This document shows positions 34,937-43,855 of a stretch of 64,000 nucleotides of DNA, in pieces. The DNA is from Acidobacteriota bacterium (lineage in GTDB: Bacteria > Acidobacteriota > Blastocatellia > RBC074): the NCBI GenBank assembly GCA_018268995.1, contig JAFDVL010000048.1:48819-112818 (forward strand), written 5' to 3'. The position numbers were made by a program, and so were the translations under genes. Position 1 is the stretch's first letter. Every line of letters begins with the position of its first letter. Below the pieces are notes generated by a model. That model was not told the origin of the DNA. It did no database searches and saw nothing but the letters and a program-made list of their open reading frames with translations.

Positions 34937-35309
34937 AGTCCTCTCCTGTTGTTTCAAGTAGCGTTGTTCTCACGCCAGGCCGCCAGATTATACGCGGCTG
35001 AAATGACTCTTATTGCTAAAATCGGATTGGCAATATTCGTGTTTGTTGAGTGACTGCGAATAGGCAGTGAATAAGATGAAACGCTTGTGACTCTGTGCTC
35101 ACAATAATGCAGGAGCTTGTGAGCAGGCGAAGCATACAGCGTTGGTAGGCGGGATGACAATATCAATTTGTGGCTGAGAGACGAATCAACAATTTCACTT
35201 CACTGTCCCATCAGTACCGCAACCAGTAGGGAGCGTAGTCACAACCCGCTCCCTACTGGTCGCGGTACTGATTAGGGTCATCTCTGCTAGTCGCGGTACT
35301 GACTCAATG
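34937..35309. other. Intergenic region with REP-like palindrome
   Basis: This 373-bp stretch upstream of the ABC operon holds its promoter and, nearer the amidohydrolase gene, the palindrome described at 35210-35272. I see no gene; a 70-codon open frame at 34954-35166 has no support. Confidence 0.5.
35210..35302. repeat. REP-like palindrome with extra half-copy
   Basis: The left arm (35210-35234: ATCAGTACCGC then ACCAGTAGGGAGCG) is matched by the right arm (35248-35272: CGCTCCCTACTGGT then GCGGTACTGAT). A further half-copy (TAGTCGCGGTACTGA) follows at 35288-35302. Such 'cagtaccgcgag' palindromes resemble REP elements. It lies just after the stop of the last amidohydrolase gene and may also terminate or stabilise that transcript. 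Confidence 0.8.
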
Positions 35310-36626
35310 CTAAGGGCGGTCTTTGAATTTATCGTTCAGACGCGTGTGCTTGTTCGTCAGATCGGTTTGCTTGCCGTTGATGAACATATATTTGAGTTTG
35401 GTGCGAAGTTCCAGCGGGTCACCATCCGTCACGATCAAGGTGGCGGCCTTACCGACCTCAATGCTGCCGATGGATTTGTCTACGCCAAAGATTTGCGCCG
35501 GATAAATCGTGATGGCTTTCAGGGCTTCTTCTTTCGGCAAGCCAAAGGCTGCGGCAGAACCTGCGTTGTAGGGCAGCGTGCGAATGAATTGAATGCCTTG
35601 GCTGGAGAACGCGAATTTGATTCCAGCTTTGTGCAAATCCGCTGCCCGCGTGTAGACCTGATCGTACGGCGCGTCTTCGCTGTCTGGCAATTCCAGCACC
35701 GGGCCAAGAATCACCGGGACGTTTTTCTCTTTTAGTAATGCTGCCACTTTCAATGCTTCGTCACCACCGTTGAGGATCAGCTTGAGTTTGTATTGATTGG
35801 CAAACTCAACCGCAGCTTTAATTTCAGCGGCCTTATTTGCTGTGATTCGCACTGGCACTTCACCTTTGATGACGGGAATCAACGCTTCCAGTCCAAGGTC
35901 AATTGGGCGGGGCGGCAGGCTTTTGTCTGCCGCAGTCGCTTCTTTGGCTTTCAGATATGCCTGCGCGTCTTCGATCTTTTTCTTCAGCGCTTCGACCTGC
36001 CGATCCCGCTGTTGGCGTTGTGCATCGCTGGGGGCACCTGCCTGAATGGCAAAGAATCCGCCGCCACGCCCGCCAAATCCCAACACCGGATAGGTGATTG
36101 CCATCGCTGCCGAACCTTTCACTGCCATTTGTTGCGGTGTCCAGCCATCGGTATTGATGACAGCACATTGACCTGAAATGATGCCGCCTTGTGGGCAGGT
36201 CAAAACCGTTGTCACGCCGTTCATCCGTGCGACCGGAATTTGCTCGCCGTGAGGATTGACCGCAGTCAGCGCCTTCATGTTTGGATTGAAGTCACCGATT
36301 TCCGTGGTGTCTACGGTTCCGGGCGCGCCTTGGGCAACTTCGCTCAGGCCAAGGATTGTGTTGGAATCAATCAGGCCGGGATACACAGAGAGTCCAGTTG
36401 CATCAATGACCTTGGCGTTGCCAGGGACGCTGACATTCGCGCCGACCTCCGCAATTTTGCCATCACGAATGACGACCGTGCCTTTGTCAATCGTCGCGCC
36501 CGTCACTGTCACGATTTTGGCGTTGCGAATGGCATAGACCCCTGTGGTGTCTTTGGATTGTGCCAGCAGCGAAGCGGTGAATGTGAGAATCACCGCCAGA
36601 GTCAAAATAGTAATTTTTGGCTTCAT
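35310..36626 (-). CDS. Secreted amidohydrolase-fold protein lacking the HxH metal site (distal paralog)
   Basis: The 438-aa protein starts at the ATG at 36626, the first start followed by a signal peptide (ITILTLAVILTFTASLLAQ). It has the imidazolonepropionase-like fold: a beta-sandwich (VVIRDGKIAEVG), the PGLID strand and a C-terminal GSIEVGKAATLIVTDGDPL. The HxH pair that should follow PGLID is replaced (PGLIDSNTILG; Asn89 and Ile91), and later metal-binding histidines are also missing. It is therefore probably not a metal hydrolase. It starts 20 bp after the middle paralog, in a three-gene operon. It may be a structural or regulatory partner of the active paralog. Confidence 0.88.
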   Translation of the reverse strand: MKPKITILTLAVILTFTASLLAQSKDTTGVYAIRNAKIVTVTGATIDKGTVVIRDGKIAEVGANVSVPGNAKVIDATGLSVYPGLIDSNTILGLSEVAQGAPGTVDTTEIGDFNPNMKALTAVNPHGEQIPVARMNGVTTVLTCPQGGIISGQCAVINTDGWTPQQMAVKGSAAMAITYPVLGFGGRGGGFFAIQAGAPSDAQRQQRDRQVEALKKKIEDAQAYLKAKEATAADKSLPPRPIDLGLEALIPVIKGEVPVRITANKAAEIKAAVEFANQYKLKLILNGGDEALKVAALLKEKNVPVILGPVLELPDSEDAPYDQVYTRAADLHKAGIKFAFSSQGIQFIRTLPYNAGSAAAFGLPKEEALKAITIYPAQIFGVDKSIGSIEVGKAATLIVTDGDPLELRTKLKYMFINGKQTDLTNKHTRLNDKFKDRP

Positions 36627-36645
36627 ATGATATTCGCGAATAAAA

Positions 36646-38058
36646 CTAATTTCGGTTTCCTTTGCCATGAATGTGCCCATCCCATTCGTCTTCGGTTGGA
36701 ATCGTCGGAGGTTGAGGCAGCGTTGGCTGTGCAATTCCGGGCGTTCTCTTTTCACGCTCGATGAGGTCTTTCTTTTCTTTGGCCAGCTTATCGCGCATTT
36801 CCAAATCCTGCTTGCGGTCAAAGTAAATTTCGCCTTCGATCATTGTAGTTTCAGGGCGCGAATACACGCTGAAAGGATGTCCATTGAAAATCACGAGATC
36901 GGCATCTTTGCCCACGTCAATGCTGCCAACGCGCTTTTCCAACCGCAGCTGGATTGCGGGATTGAGCGTCACCAGACGCAACGCTTCTTCTTCGGTCAGG
37001 TCGCCGTACTTCATCATCTTGCCCGCCTCCTGATAAAAGCGGCGCGCGGCTTCGTTGTCGTCAGAGTGAATCGAAACCACGATTCCACGGCGTGTCATGA
37101 TCGCAGCATTGAACGGGATGGCATCGTAGGCTTCCATTTTGTATGACCACCAGTCAGGCAGGATTGAGGCATTTGCCCCATGTTGCTTAATTTCCGGCGC
37201 GACTTTGTAGCCTTCAAGAACGTGCTGGAAGGTGTGAACTTTAATGCCAAATTCTTCGCACAGGCGGATCAGCATCATAATTTCATCAGCGCGATAGCAG
37301 TGCGAGTGAATGTCAATCTTGCCGCGCAGGACGTCGGCCATCGCTTCCAGCTTGAGGTCTTTGCGCGGTGGCATGACGTCTTCGCCCCGTTTTTTGGCGG
37401 CTTCGTACGCTTCCCATTTCTGGATATATTCGCGGCCTTGCGTGAAGGCTTCACGAATCGTTTCTTCAACGCCCATTCGTGTGGCCGGGAAGCGGCGGGT
37501 TACGCCGGGTAACACGGTGCTGTTGGAACGCTTGGGGTTTTCACCAAGCGCAAACTTGATCGTGCGCGGCGCATCAGGCAACAGCATTTCTTCCAGCGGC
37601 TTGCCCCATTTCAACTTGATCATGTTGTTTTGCCCGCCGATGGCGTTGGCGCTGCCATGCAATTGGTGAATCAACGTCATCCCGCCTGCCAGTTGACGAT
37701 AGATATTGATTTCTGTGGGATTGACCATGTCCCGCATTTTGACCATTGCCGTAACCGACAGCGAGCCTTCGTTGATTGAATCAAGTGCCGTGTGCGAGTG
37801 CGAATCAATGAAGCCGGGCGTGACATACAGTCCGGTTGCATCAATCACTTTGGCATTTGCTGAGGCTTTGACCTTATCGGCTTTGTCTACGGCGGCGATC
37901 TTGCCATCCTTAATCAGGATTGAGCCGTTCGTGATCGTGCCGTGCGATGCAGTCATAATTGTCGCGTTGCGAATAAGCGTTTCATTGCTTTGTGCCAAGG
38001 CGACAAGACTTAACGTAAAAAGAAAAATGCTAGAGAAAATCAGGCGAGAAGTTTTCAT
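36646..38058 (-). CDS. Secreted amidohydrolase with intact metal site (middle paralog)
   Basis: The 470-aa protein has a signal peptide (LIFSSIFLFTLSLVALAQ). It keeps the metal-dependent hydrolase signature PGFIDSHSH (His87, His89). Further His residues are at KIDIHSHCYRADE and VHTFQHVLE, and the catalytic Asp is in SIHSDDNE. The C-terminus closes with the usual GSIDVGKDADLVIFNGHP. Relatives include secreted imidazolonepropionase-like and prolidase-like enzymes that cleave amide or dipeptide bonds; substrate is not deducible. It lies between two paralogs that have lost the HxH, 9 bp after the upstream one. Confidence 0.92.
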   Translation of the reverse strand: MKTSRLIFSSIFLFTLSLVALAQSNETLIRNATIMTASHGTITNGSILIKDGKIAAVDKADKVKASANAKVIDATGLYVTPGFIDSHSHTALDSINEGSLSVTAMVKMRDMVNPTEINIYRQLAGGMTLIHQLHGSANAIGGQNNMIKLKWGKPLEEMLLPDAPRTIKFALGENPKRSNSTVLPGVTRRFPATRMGVEETIREAFTQGREYIQKWEAYEAAKKRGEDVMPPRKDLKLEAMADVLRGKIDIHSHCYRADEIMMLIRLCEEFGIKVHTFQHVLEGYKVAPEIKQHGANASILPDWWSYKMEAYDAIPFNAAIMTRRGIVVSIHSDDNEAARRFYQEAGKMMKYGDLTEEEALRLVTLNPAIQLRLEKRVGSIDVGKDADLVIFNGHPFSVYSRPETTMIEGEIYFDRKQDLEMRDKLAKEKKDLIEREKRTPGIAQPTLPQPPTIPTEDEWDGHIHGKGNRN

Positions 38059-38067
38059 GGGTGACTC

Positions 38068-39834
38068 CTATTTAGGGTTGCGCGTGCCGCTGAAATCGTA
38101 GCTGGTGCCATTGGTTTCCATCATCCCGGACATGGAATTGCCTTCGATTTTGGCACGAGCGCCGATCATCAATTCGTTATCCTGATATTTGAGAACGTAA
38201 ACAAACGACAGTTCGTTGCCGCTGACTTTACCGTTGCTGATTGTGACCGGGCCAGCACCAGAAGTGATTTCTCCGGTGACGGTATCGCCGCTTTGCTTAA
38301 GCGTGAGCGTGCGATTAACTGAACCGCCGCCGGGCGGGTTGACGGTCAGCGTCCAGGTTCCGGTGACATCAATTGCGGTCGCGTTTGCGGCTACGGCAGG
38401 TGCGTTTGGCGCATTGCCTCCGTTGGGAGGCCGACCTCCACCGGGGCGGCCATTCCCAAAAGGCGGGCCCTGGCGTTGTGCTTCGGGCTGCGCTTTGATG
38501 ATGTATTGCTTGCCGTCCACGAAAGTGTATTTGACTTTGGTGTCGCGATTGAAAAGATCACCGCTGGTGACAATCAAATTCGCAATCTTGCCTTTTTCAA
38601 TGCTGCCGAGTTGTTCGGCCAGCCCGAAGATTTGCGCAGGGTACAGGGTCATTGCTTTCAGCGCTTCGTCTTTGGGCAATCCTGCTTCGACGGCTTTTGC
38701 AGCATTGGCAATGAAATCCGCTGGACGTGTCAGCGTGCCGGAGGTGAAGGCGAATTTGACGCCTGCTTTGTATAGGGCTGCCGCAGCTTTGGGGGCTTCG
38801 GCGCGTTCACGCAGGACACGCAGCGATTCTGATTCGGGGTCTTCCAGTCCTGCTGGCTTTTGGGGGAAGCTCAGGCTCAAAAGCACAGTCGCGTTTTTCT
38901 GCTTGAGGTAATCGGCGATTTGATAACTTTGTGTTGCGCCCGCCAACAAATATTTCAAATTAAATTCTTCAGCCAACCCGACCGCGCGTTGGATTTCGCG
39001 CACGCTGCTGACATTGAAGATCACAGGCATTTTGCCGGTCACGACAGGAATCAGTGCGGCCAGCGATTTGTCGTGCTGTGGACGCGTTTTGCCACGCGGC
39101 GATTTGCTATACCAATCCCATTCATCGCGGTAATGCTGAGCATCCAGCAGCGCCTGTCGCAGGAAAGAAAAAACGCCCATCCCTGAATTCGGGTAGCCGC
39201 CACCAAACCCTGCTCTGCCAAAGCCAATGCTGAGCGAGTGCGGTGCTTTCAGCAGTAACTTTTCTGGTGTATCGCTGCCTAGATTGAGAAATGCGCTTTG
39301 GCCGCGAAAGATTCCGTCACGGGGCGAAGTTAATGCCGCCGTGATGCCTGCGCCTCGTTGCTGATCGAAGGTTTCCGCTGCGACCTGCAATTGATCGGCG
39401 ACCGTGACTTCAGGCAGCAATCCCGCATTGGTATTGGTAGCAGCTCCACTCAAGGCCGCAAGAATCGCTGCCTGTTGACCGCCGCCGCCGCCTCTGCCGC
39501 CGGGGCCTCCTTGTGGTTGTTCCGCTGGGCGCAGGCCGTAGCTGGAATACGCATCAATCAGCCCTGGATAAACCATCATCCCTGATGCATCAACGACACG
39601 CGCATCCGCTGGAATGGCAACGTCTGAGCCTACTGCGGCGATTAAGCCATCGCGAACGACAACAACTCCGTTGGGAATTGTCGCGCCCGTGCCTGTGACA
39701 ATTGTTCCGCCCTTGATCGCATAAACTTCGGGGTCAGCTGAATGCATGGACACACGACGAAGAAATGGCGAGAAAGCGAGAGAGAAAACAATGACGCCCG
39801 TCATTGCGAGCCGAAATAAAAATACATTCTTCAT
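38068..39834 (-). CDS. Secreted amidohydrolase-fold protein lacking HxH, with C-terminal extra domain (first paralog)
   Basis: The 588-aa protein starts at the ATG at 39834, with AGGAG about eleven bases upstream. It has an N-terminal signal segment (VFLFRLAMTGVIVFSLAF) and the amidohydrolase fold. The HxH position reads PGLIDAYSSYG (Tyr96, Ser98), so the metal site is lost. A Gly-rich loop (GGPGGRGGGGGQQ) follows. After the closing GSIEKGKIANLIVTSGD comes a Gly/Pro/Asn-rich linker, then a C-terminal domain of about 100 residues (TGTWTLTVNPPGG, NRTLTLKQSGDTVTG) like the beta-barrel tail found in some Acidobacteriota amidohydrolases. It is the first gene of the operon. Confidence 0.88.
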   Translation of the reverse strand: MKNVFLFRLAMTGVIVFSLAFSPFLRRVSMHSADPEVYAIKGGTIVTGTGATIPNGVVVVRDGLIAAVGSDVAIPADARVVDASGMMVYPGLIDAYSSYGLRPAEQPQGGPGGRGGGGGQQAAILAALSGAATNTNAGLLPEVTVADQLQVAAETFDQQRGAGITAALTSPRDGIFRGQSAFLNLGSDTPEKLLLKAPHSLSIGFGRAGFGGGYPNSGMGVFSFLRQALLDAQHYRDEWDWYSKSPRGKTRPQHDKSLAALIPVVTGKMPVIFNVSSVREIQRAVGLAEEFNLKYLLAGATQSYQIADYLKQKNATVLLSLSFPQKPAGLEDPESESLRVLRERAEAPKAAAALYKAGVKFAFTSGTLTRPADFIANAAKAVEAGLPKDEALKAMTLYPAQIFGLAEQLGSIEKGKIANLIVTSGDLFNRDTKVKYTFVDGKQYIIKAQPEAQRQGPPFGNGRPGGGRPPNGGNAPNAPAVAANATAIDVTGTWTLTVNPPGGGSVNRTLTLKQSGDTVTGEITSGAGPVTISNGKVSGNELSFVYVLKYQDNELMIGARAKIEGNSMSGMMETNGTSYDFSGTRNPK

Positions 39835-39986
39835 AATCGCTTTGTCTCCTGTGGGCAGGAGGGAAAATCCTGATTGTTTTACCTGAACGATGCAGAATTG
39901 AGTGAGCACCGTTTGCACCTAAATACAGCTTGATTTAATGCGTACTGTAGCGTAATCAACTCTGGGGTGCAACGAACGTGAAAACT

Positions 39987-40700
39987 ATGTCTAACCGAAA
40001 AGCTACAAAAATGGTTTTTTTTGACGCCGCAGGCACTTTGTTCGATGTGCGTGGCAGTGTCGGGGAAATTTACGCTCGTTTTGCCTTATTGCATGGGAAG
40101 GAGGTTGATCCGAAAGCTGTCCAGAACGAATTTATCAGGCAGTTTCCTCAACAACCGCCGATGGCTTTTGCTCGTGATCTGACGCGGAACGAGCGGCTTC
40201 GGCAGGAAAAACAATGGTGGCGCAAACTGGTGCAGGATGTGTTCGCAGGCTTTGGCGAGTTTCCACAGGTTGAGGATTACTTTGTGGAAATCTTTGAATA
40301 CTTTCGCACCACTGCCGCCTGGACATTACGCCCGGACACAAGGCCAACGCTCGACGCTATTCGGCGGCAGGGATTGCGCACAGGCTTGATCTCGAATTTC
40401 GACTCGCGCCTTTACGATCTCCTGGAAGCTTTTGATTTGCGGAGGTCTTTCGACTCCATTCACATCTCCAGCGAGGTTGGTGCTGCCAAGCCAGATGCGG
40501 CGATTTTTGAGGCGGCTTTACAGGATAATCAGATTGAACCCTCAGGCGCATTGCATCTTGGCGATAGTTTTGGTGAGGATGTGCGGGGCGCTCAAGCCGC
40601 TGGCATTCGTGCTGTTTGGCTGAACCCTCAGTCTGCTCATCGTACGGCAACAGATGTTGTTCAGGTGCTGAACCTACAGGAAATTCTTGACTTGCTCTGA
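39987..40700 (+). CDS. HAD-superfamily hydrolase (REG-2/HDHD3-like)
   Basis: The protein is about 237 aa from the ATG at 39987; a GTG at 39978 adds three residues. HAD motif I is FFDAAGTLFD, with the first Asp kept and the second position Ala, as in the REG-2-like subfamily. Motif II is GLISNFDSR, motif III the Lys in GAAKPD, and motif IV is LHLGDSFGEDV. It should be a small cytosolic phosphatase, but no substrate can be assigned; loss of the second Asp may mean reduced activity or a different leaving group. It is monocistronic, about 140 bp from the divergent amidohydrolase operon. Confidence 0.85.
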   Translation: MSNRKATKMVFFDAAGTLFDVRGSVGEIYARFALLHGKEVDPKAVQNEFIRQFPQQPPMAFARDLTRNERLRQEKQWWRKLVQDVFAGFGEFPQVEDYFVEIFEYFRTTAAWTLRPDTRPTLDAIRRQGLRTGLISNFDSRLYDLLEAFDLRRSFDSIHISSEVGAAKPDAAIFEAALQDNQIEPSGALHLGDSFGEDVRGAQAAGIRAVWLNPQSAHRTATDVVQVLNLQEILDLL

Positions 40701-40799
40701 AAACACTTGAACGAACAGGCTGGTTGTGACGTACAATCTTAGCGGCGATTTTAGTCCAGGGGAGCAACGCGCAAGTTCGCCACTTGCCTGACAACCGTT

Positions 40800-42197
40800 A
40801 TGGAAAAGCAAAAAAAGAAGAGTTCAGCAACGTCTCAATCATCGGCTTCAGATCAAGGCAACAACCAGGTCACAAATTGGTTTCAGCAGGATGTCTCGCG
40901 TCGCAGCGCCAGCAAGCGCATTGGCAAGGGCATGGCGTGGGCTGCCGGGTTGGGGCTGGTAGGGCTGACGGGATATAAGCTGTTTAGCAGCGATGACACC
41001 GAAGTCTCACAGGATTCGTTGGAGCTGCAAAAGAAAGAGGGCTGGAACATTGGCTCGACGGATCGCAAGTTGAATTTCGAGCCAACTTTTACTTCGGCTA
41101 CGGCGAGCGTTCCTGACTCTGATTGGAAACAATATCTCGACCCGAACAAATTGATTGCAGCGTATCAACCTGCCAGCGGGACGTGGCAACCATATTTTGT
41201 GCCTACGCTGATTCAATCGCTGGCACAAACGTCATTGCGCGAACAAATCAAGCCGGTCAAGATGCCGTTGATGGAGCAAACCTATGATCAGGCAGCGGCC
41301 CTGCGAGAATTGCTGTCGCAATCGGCGAATGCGAATGAAAGTTTGATTGTGGCTGAATTGGAAGGGCCGCAATCAGTTGCCTTTGGCGCGGCGCTGGCAG
41401 ATTTCGCGCATATCATTCCCATATTCGATAACTGGCCGCATCCACTCGGCGTGGTTCGTTCGCACGAAACGTTGGGCGCGATGGTGTATTACGCCAAAGA
41501 AATCGAAGACAAAAAGTCCAAAGTGCAGGACAAAGCGCCTGCGGTGTTGTTGCTCGACAGCCAGCGGCTGAATGCGTACACGGACGACGAAAATCAGTTT
41601 GATAATCGCTATCTGGCCAAGATTCCTTCTGCGAATGATCTCAAACAGCGCGGCATCACCAGCCTGATGTATGTGGTCAAAGACGACAAGCGCAAAGAAG
41701 AAATGGATGACCTGAACGATGATTTTGTCGAACTGGAAAAACAGGGAATCAGCATTCGGTTTTTACGCCTGTCTGAATTTAAGCCCGCAGACGATACATT
41801 AGCGGCAGGCACAACGCCGACCACGACCACCGGCACAACTTCGACCGTACGACATCACTATTACTACGGCGGATCGCCGATGTATCACTGGTGGTTTTAT
41901 AATCACTATTATTACTCGCCCTATCCGTACGCTTACACGACGTACGGCGGCACCCGTTACAACTACTCACGTCCAACCACATCCTATCCGTATCAGACGC
42001 CTTCTTATCGTCCGGTCTCGCGTCCGACGATGTTCAGCGGCACGCGCGTTGGCGGCGGCAGCGGCGTTGGTCGGAATCGTCCGAGCGGTTTTGGTCGTAC
42101 CAGCGTCAGAATGTCGTCAGGGGGGCAGGTTACCGGTGTGCGTTCAGGTCGTTCCGGTTCATATGGACGTAGCGGCGGCGGTTGGTTTGGCGGGTAG
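40800..42197 (+). CDS. Unknown protein with membrane segment and Tyr/Gly-rich tail
   Basis: I do not recognise this 465-aa protein. A hydrophobic segment at about 40-62 (MAWAAGLGLVGLTGYKLF), preceded by basic residues (SRRSASKRIGK), could be an anchor or an atypical signal. Residues about 70-335 appear globular and alpha/beta (VAELEGPQSVAFGAALADF, APAVLLLDSQRL). From about 345 the sequence turns low-complexity: Tyr/His/Trp-rich (YYYGGSPMYHWWFYNHYYY), then Ser/Arg/Gly-rich ending in GGGWFGG. Such tails are seen in surface or phase-separating proteins. It starts 99 bp after the HAD gene and may share its transcript. Confidence 0.75.
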   Translation: MEKQKKKSSATSQSSASDQGNNQVTNWFQQDVSRRSASKRIGKGMAWAAGLGLVGLTGYKLFSSDDTEVSQDSLELQKKEGWNIGSTDRKLNFEPTFTSATASVPDSDWKQYLDPNKLIAAYQPASGTWQPYFVPTLIQSLAQTSLREQIKPVKMPLMEQTYDQAAALRELLSQSANANESLIVAELEGPQSVAFGAALADFAHIIPIFDNWPHPLGVVRSHETLGAMVYYAKEIEDKKSKVQDKAPAVLLLDSQRLNAYTDDENQFDNRYLAKIPSANDLKQRGITSLMYVVKDDKRKEEMDDLNDDFVELEKQGISIRFLRLSEFKPADDTLAAGTTPTTTTGTTSTVRHHYYYGGSPMYHWWFYNHYYYSPYPYAYTTYGGTRYNYSRPTTSYPYQTPSYRPVSRPTMFSGTRVGGGSGVGRNRPSGFGRTSVRMSSGGQVTGVRSGRSGSYGRSGGGWFGG

Positions 42198-42304
42198 CGG
42201 TGACGGTTCTTTTCCTGCTTACCATTCGCCTTGCAGGATAAAGGCTGCCCAATAATGAGGCGTGCTCCAGCATTTGTCCTGCGACATGGAAATTTGCACT
42301 GCGT

Positions 42305-42335
42305 GAAGGGCAGCGGCTTATCCCCGCTGCCCTTC
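42305..42335. terminator. Hairpin between convergent genes
   Basis: A perfect 12-bp stem (GAAGGGCAGCGG, CCGCTGCCCTTC) with a 7-nt loop lies between the Tyr/Gly-rich gene and the leftward FG-GAP gene. It has no U-run on either side, so it may be a rho-assisted or factor-stabilised end for both transcripts. Confidence 0.55.
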
Positions 42336-42344
42336 GCGCGTGTG

Positions 42345-43634
42345 TTAACGATTGCGACTAAGGCGTAATGACCGAAGCCCGCGAAGTGTCACGCGGCTGG
42401 TTGGTGCCTCTGCGGCTGGTGCCGCAAATGTATTCAGACAACCGCCCGACATCATCATGATCTCGTTAGTCCAATACCCTGCCAGCGAAATCTCGGCATT
42501 TTTATCGCCATCAAAATCGCCTGCTGCGACTGAGACCAAATTATCAGTGGCAGGCATATTGGCTCTGGTGAAACCGTCTTGCTGATTCGCCATCAACACG
42601 GAAACAAAATCAGAACCTTGATTGACGGCGACAATGTCTTGCTTCCCATCACCATTCATATCTGCCGCGCCAACTGCCAGCGGAAAAGCCCCTACCTCGT
42701 AATGGCGTTCTCCGCGAAAGCCGCCAACTGTATCGTTCATAATCACCGTTACACTGCTGGATTCATAATTAGACACCGCGATGTCCAAGAATTTGTCGCC
42801 ATTGAAATCGCCTGCTGTGACCGCAGTTGGGGCCACTCCGGCATACCAGTCTCCAGCATAAAATCCGCCGTAGCCGTTGTTCGTGTACATGATGATCGTG
42901 TTGGAAACGTTATTGGTTACGACAACATCGTCGTTGCCGTCTTTGTTGAAATCCGCAACCGCCAACGCAAACGGAACTCTGCCGGGATAGTAGCGTTCGA
43001 GACGGCCAAAGGTGCCATTGCCATTACCAAAAACAATTGCCAGGTCATACGAACCTGAATTCGTGACGGCAAGGTCGGGTTTCTTGTCGCCATTGAAATC
43101 ACCGATACCGATGGAGGTGGGATAATCCATTCCCTCAATGCTGATTGGCGCGGCGAAACCACCCTTGCCATTGCTGAGCAAAATCGAAACGCGTCCCGTC
43201 GTGTAATTCGCCACAGCCAAATCCGGGGCTTGATCGCCATTCAGATCGCCTGTCGCCACGGCTCTGGGATTGATGCCCGCCGCAAAACTGGCAGCCGCCT
43301 TGAAGCTGCCCGCACCATCGTTCGTCAGCAACGAAATATTATTGCTTTCATAATTTGCTGTGATCAGGTCCAGCTTGCCATCGCCGTTGAAATCGCCTGT
43401 GGCAACCATGCAAGGATTGTTGCCTGTTCCATAACCAATACTTTTGGGACTGTTTGTACTACAAGCCGTCGTCGCATTCGACGCATACTCGGTTACCGCT
43501 TGCAGGGAAGTGATAACTGGCACCCGGCGGAAGGGCGAAATGCGTGTTGTTTGTGCCAGCAATGTGACAATCCCCATCAACGCCAGGCACAAAATAGTCA
43601 GCGTGCGGAAAAAGGTTGTACTTCTCGTTTTCAT
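42345..43634 (-). CDS. Secreted FG-GAP/VCBS repeat protein
   Basis: The 429-aa protein starts at the ATG at 43634, preceded by GGAG. Its signal peptide runs through MGIVTLLAQ. From about 70 to 410 it is built of roughly seven FG-GAP/VCBS-type repeats, each with a calcium-binding-like DxNxDG core (GDFNGDGKLDL, GDLNGDQAPDL, ADFNKDGNDDV, ADMNGDGKQDI, GDFDGDKNAEI). These form beta-propellers in extracellular or surface adhesins and enzymes. No enzymatic module or anchoring motif is attached. The function is not assignable beyond a secreted propeller. Confidence 0.9.
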   Translation of the reverse strand: MKTRSTTFFRTLTILCLALMGIVTLLAQTTRISPFRRVPVITSLQAVTEYASNATTACSTNSPKSIGYGTGNNPCMVATGDFNGDGKLDLITANYESNNISLLTNDGAGSFKAAASFAAGINPRAVATGDLNGDQAPDLAVANYTTGRVSILLSNGKGGFAAPISIEGMDYPTSIGIGDFNGDKKPDLAVTNSGSYDLAIVFGNGNGTFGRLERYYPGRVPFALAVADFNKDGNDDVVVTNNVSNTIIMYTNNGYGGFYAGDWYAGVAPTAVTAGDFNGDKFLDIAVSNYESSSVTVIMNDTVGGFRGERHYEVGAFPLAVGAADMNGDGKQDIVAVNQGSDFVSVLMANQQDGFTRANMPATDNLVSVAAGDFDGDKNAEISLAGYWTNEIMMMSGGCLNTFAAPAAEAPTSRVTLRGLRSLRLSRNR

Positions 43635-43728
43635 TTCAAACTCCATTTCAGGTAAGTATCCTTTGACTCAGAACGGAATGAGGAGGAGCCAAAGGTCAGT
43701 AGGTATTGCTGAGACAGGGTGATGCCTG

Positions 43729-43760
43729 CCTGAGATTCTTCAGACCTGAGATTCTTCAGA
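43729..43760. repeat. Perfect 16-bp tandem duplication
   Basis: CCTGAGATTCTTCAGA occurs twice in direct succession (43729-43744 and 43745-43760), in the gap between the FG-GAP and PEP-CTERM genes. Confidence 0.9.
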
Positions 43761-43773
43761 TAAGATTCACGAT

Positions 43774-43807
43774 AATAGCCTCTCCAGCACGTGCTGAAGA
43801 GGCTATT
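43774..43807. terminator. Long hairpin downstream of the PEP-CTERM gene
   Basis: AATAGCCTCT at the left and AGAGGCTATT at the right enclose AGCACGTGCT, giving a nearly uninterrupted 34-nt palindrome. A short T-run (ATTTTG) follows on the + strand only. It lies about 50 bp past the stop of the leftward PEP-CTERM gene and probably ends it. Confidence 0.6.
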
Positions 43808-43855
43808 TTGTTATCTACGCTGTTCGCTTTTATTTATGAGCTAAGCCCTATTGAT

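Noticed and set aside
38216..38911. Rightward open frame of 231 codons
   Set aside because: It is antisense to the first amidohydrolase paralog; composition is unlike a folded protein.
40800..40990. Twin-arginine signal at the start of the Tyr/Gly-rich protein
   Set aside because: The RR pair is followed by further basic residues and does not fit the SRRxFLK pattern; a plain membrane anchor is as likely.
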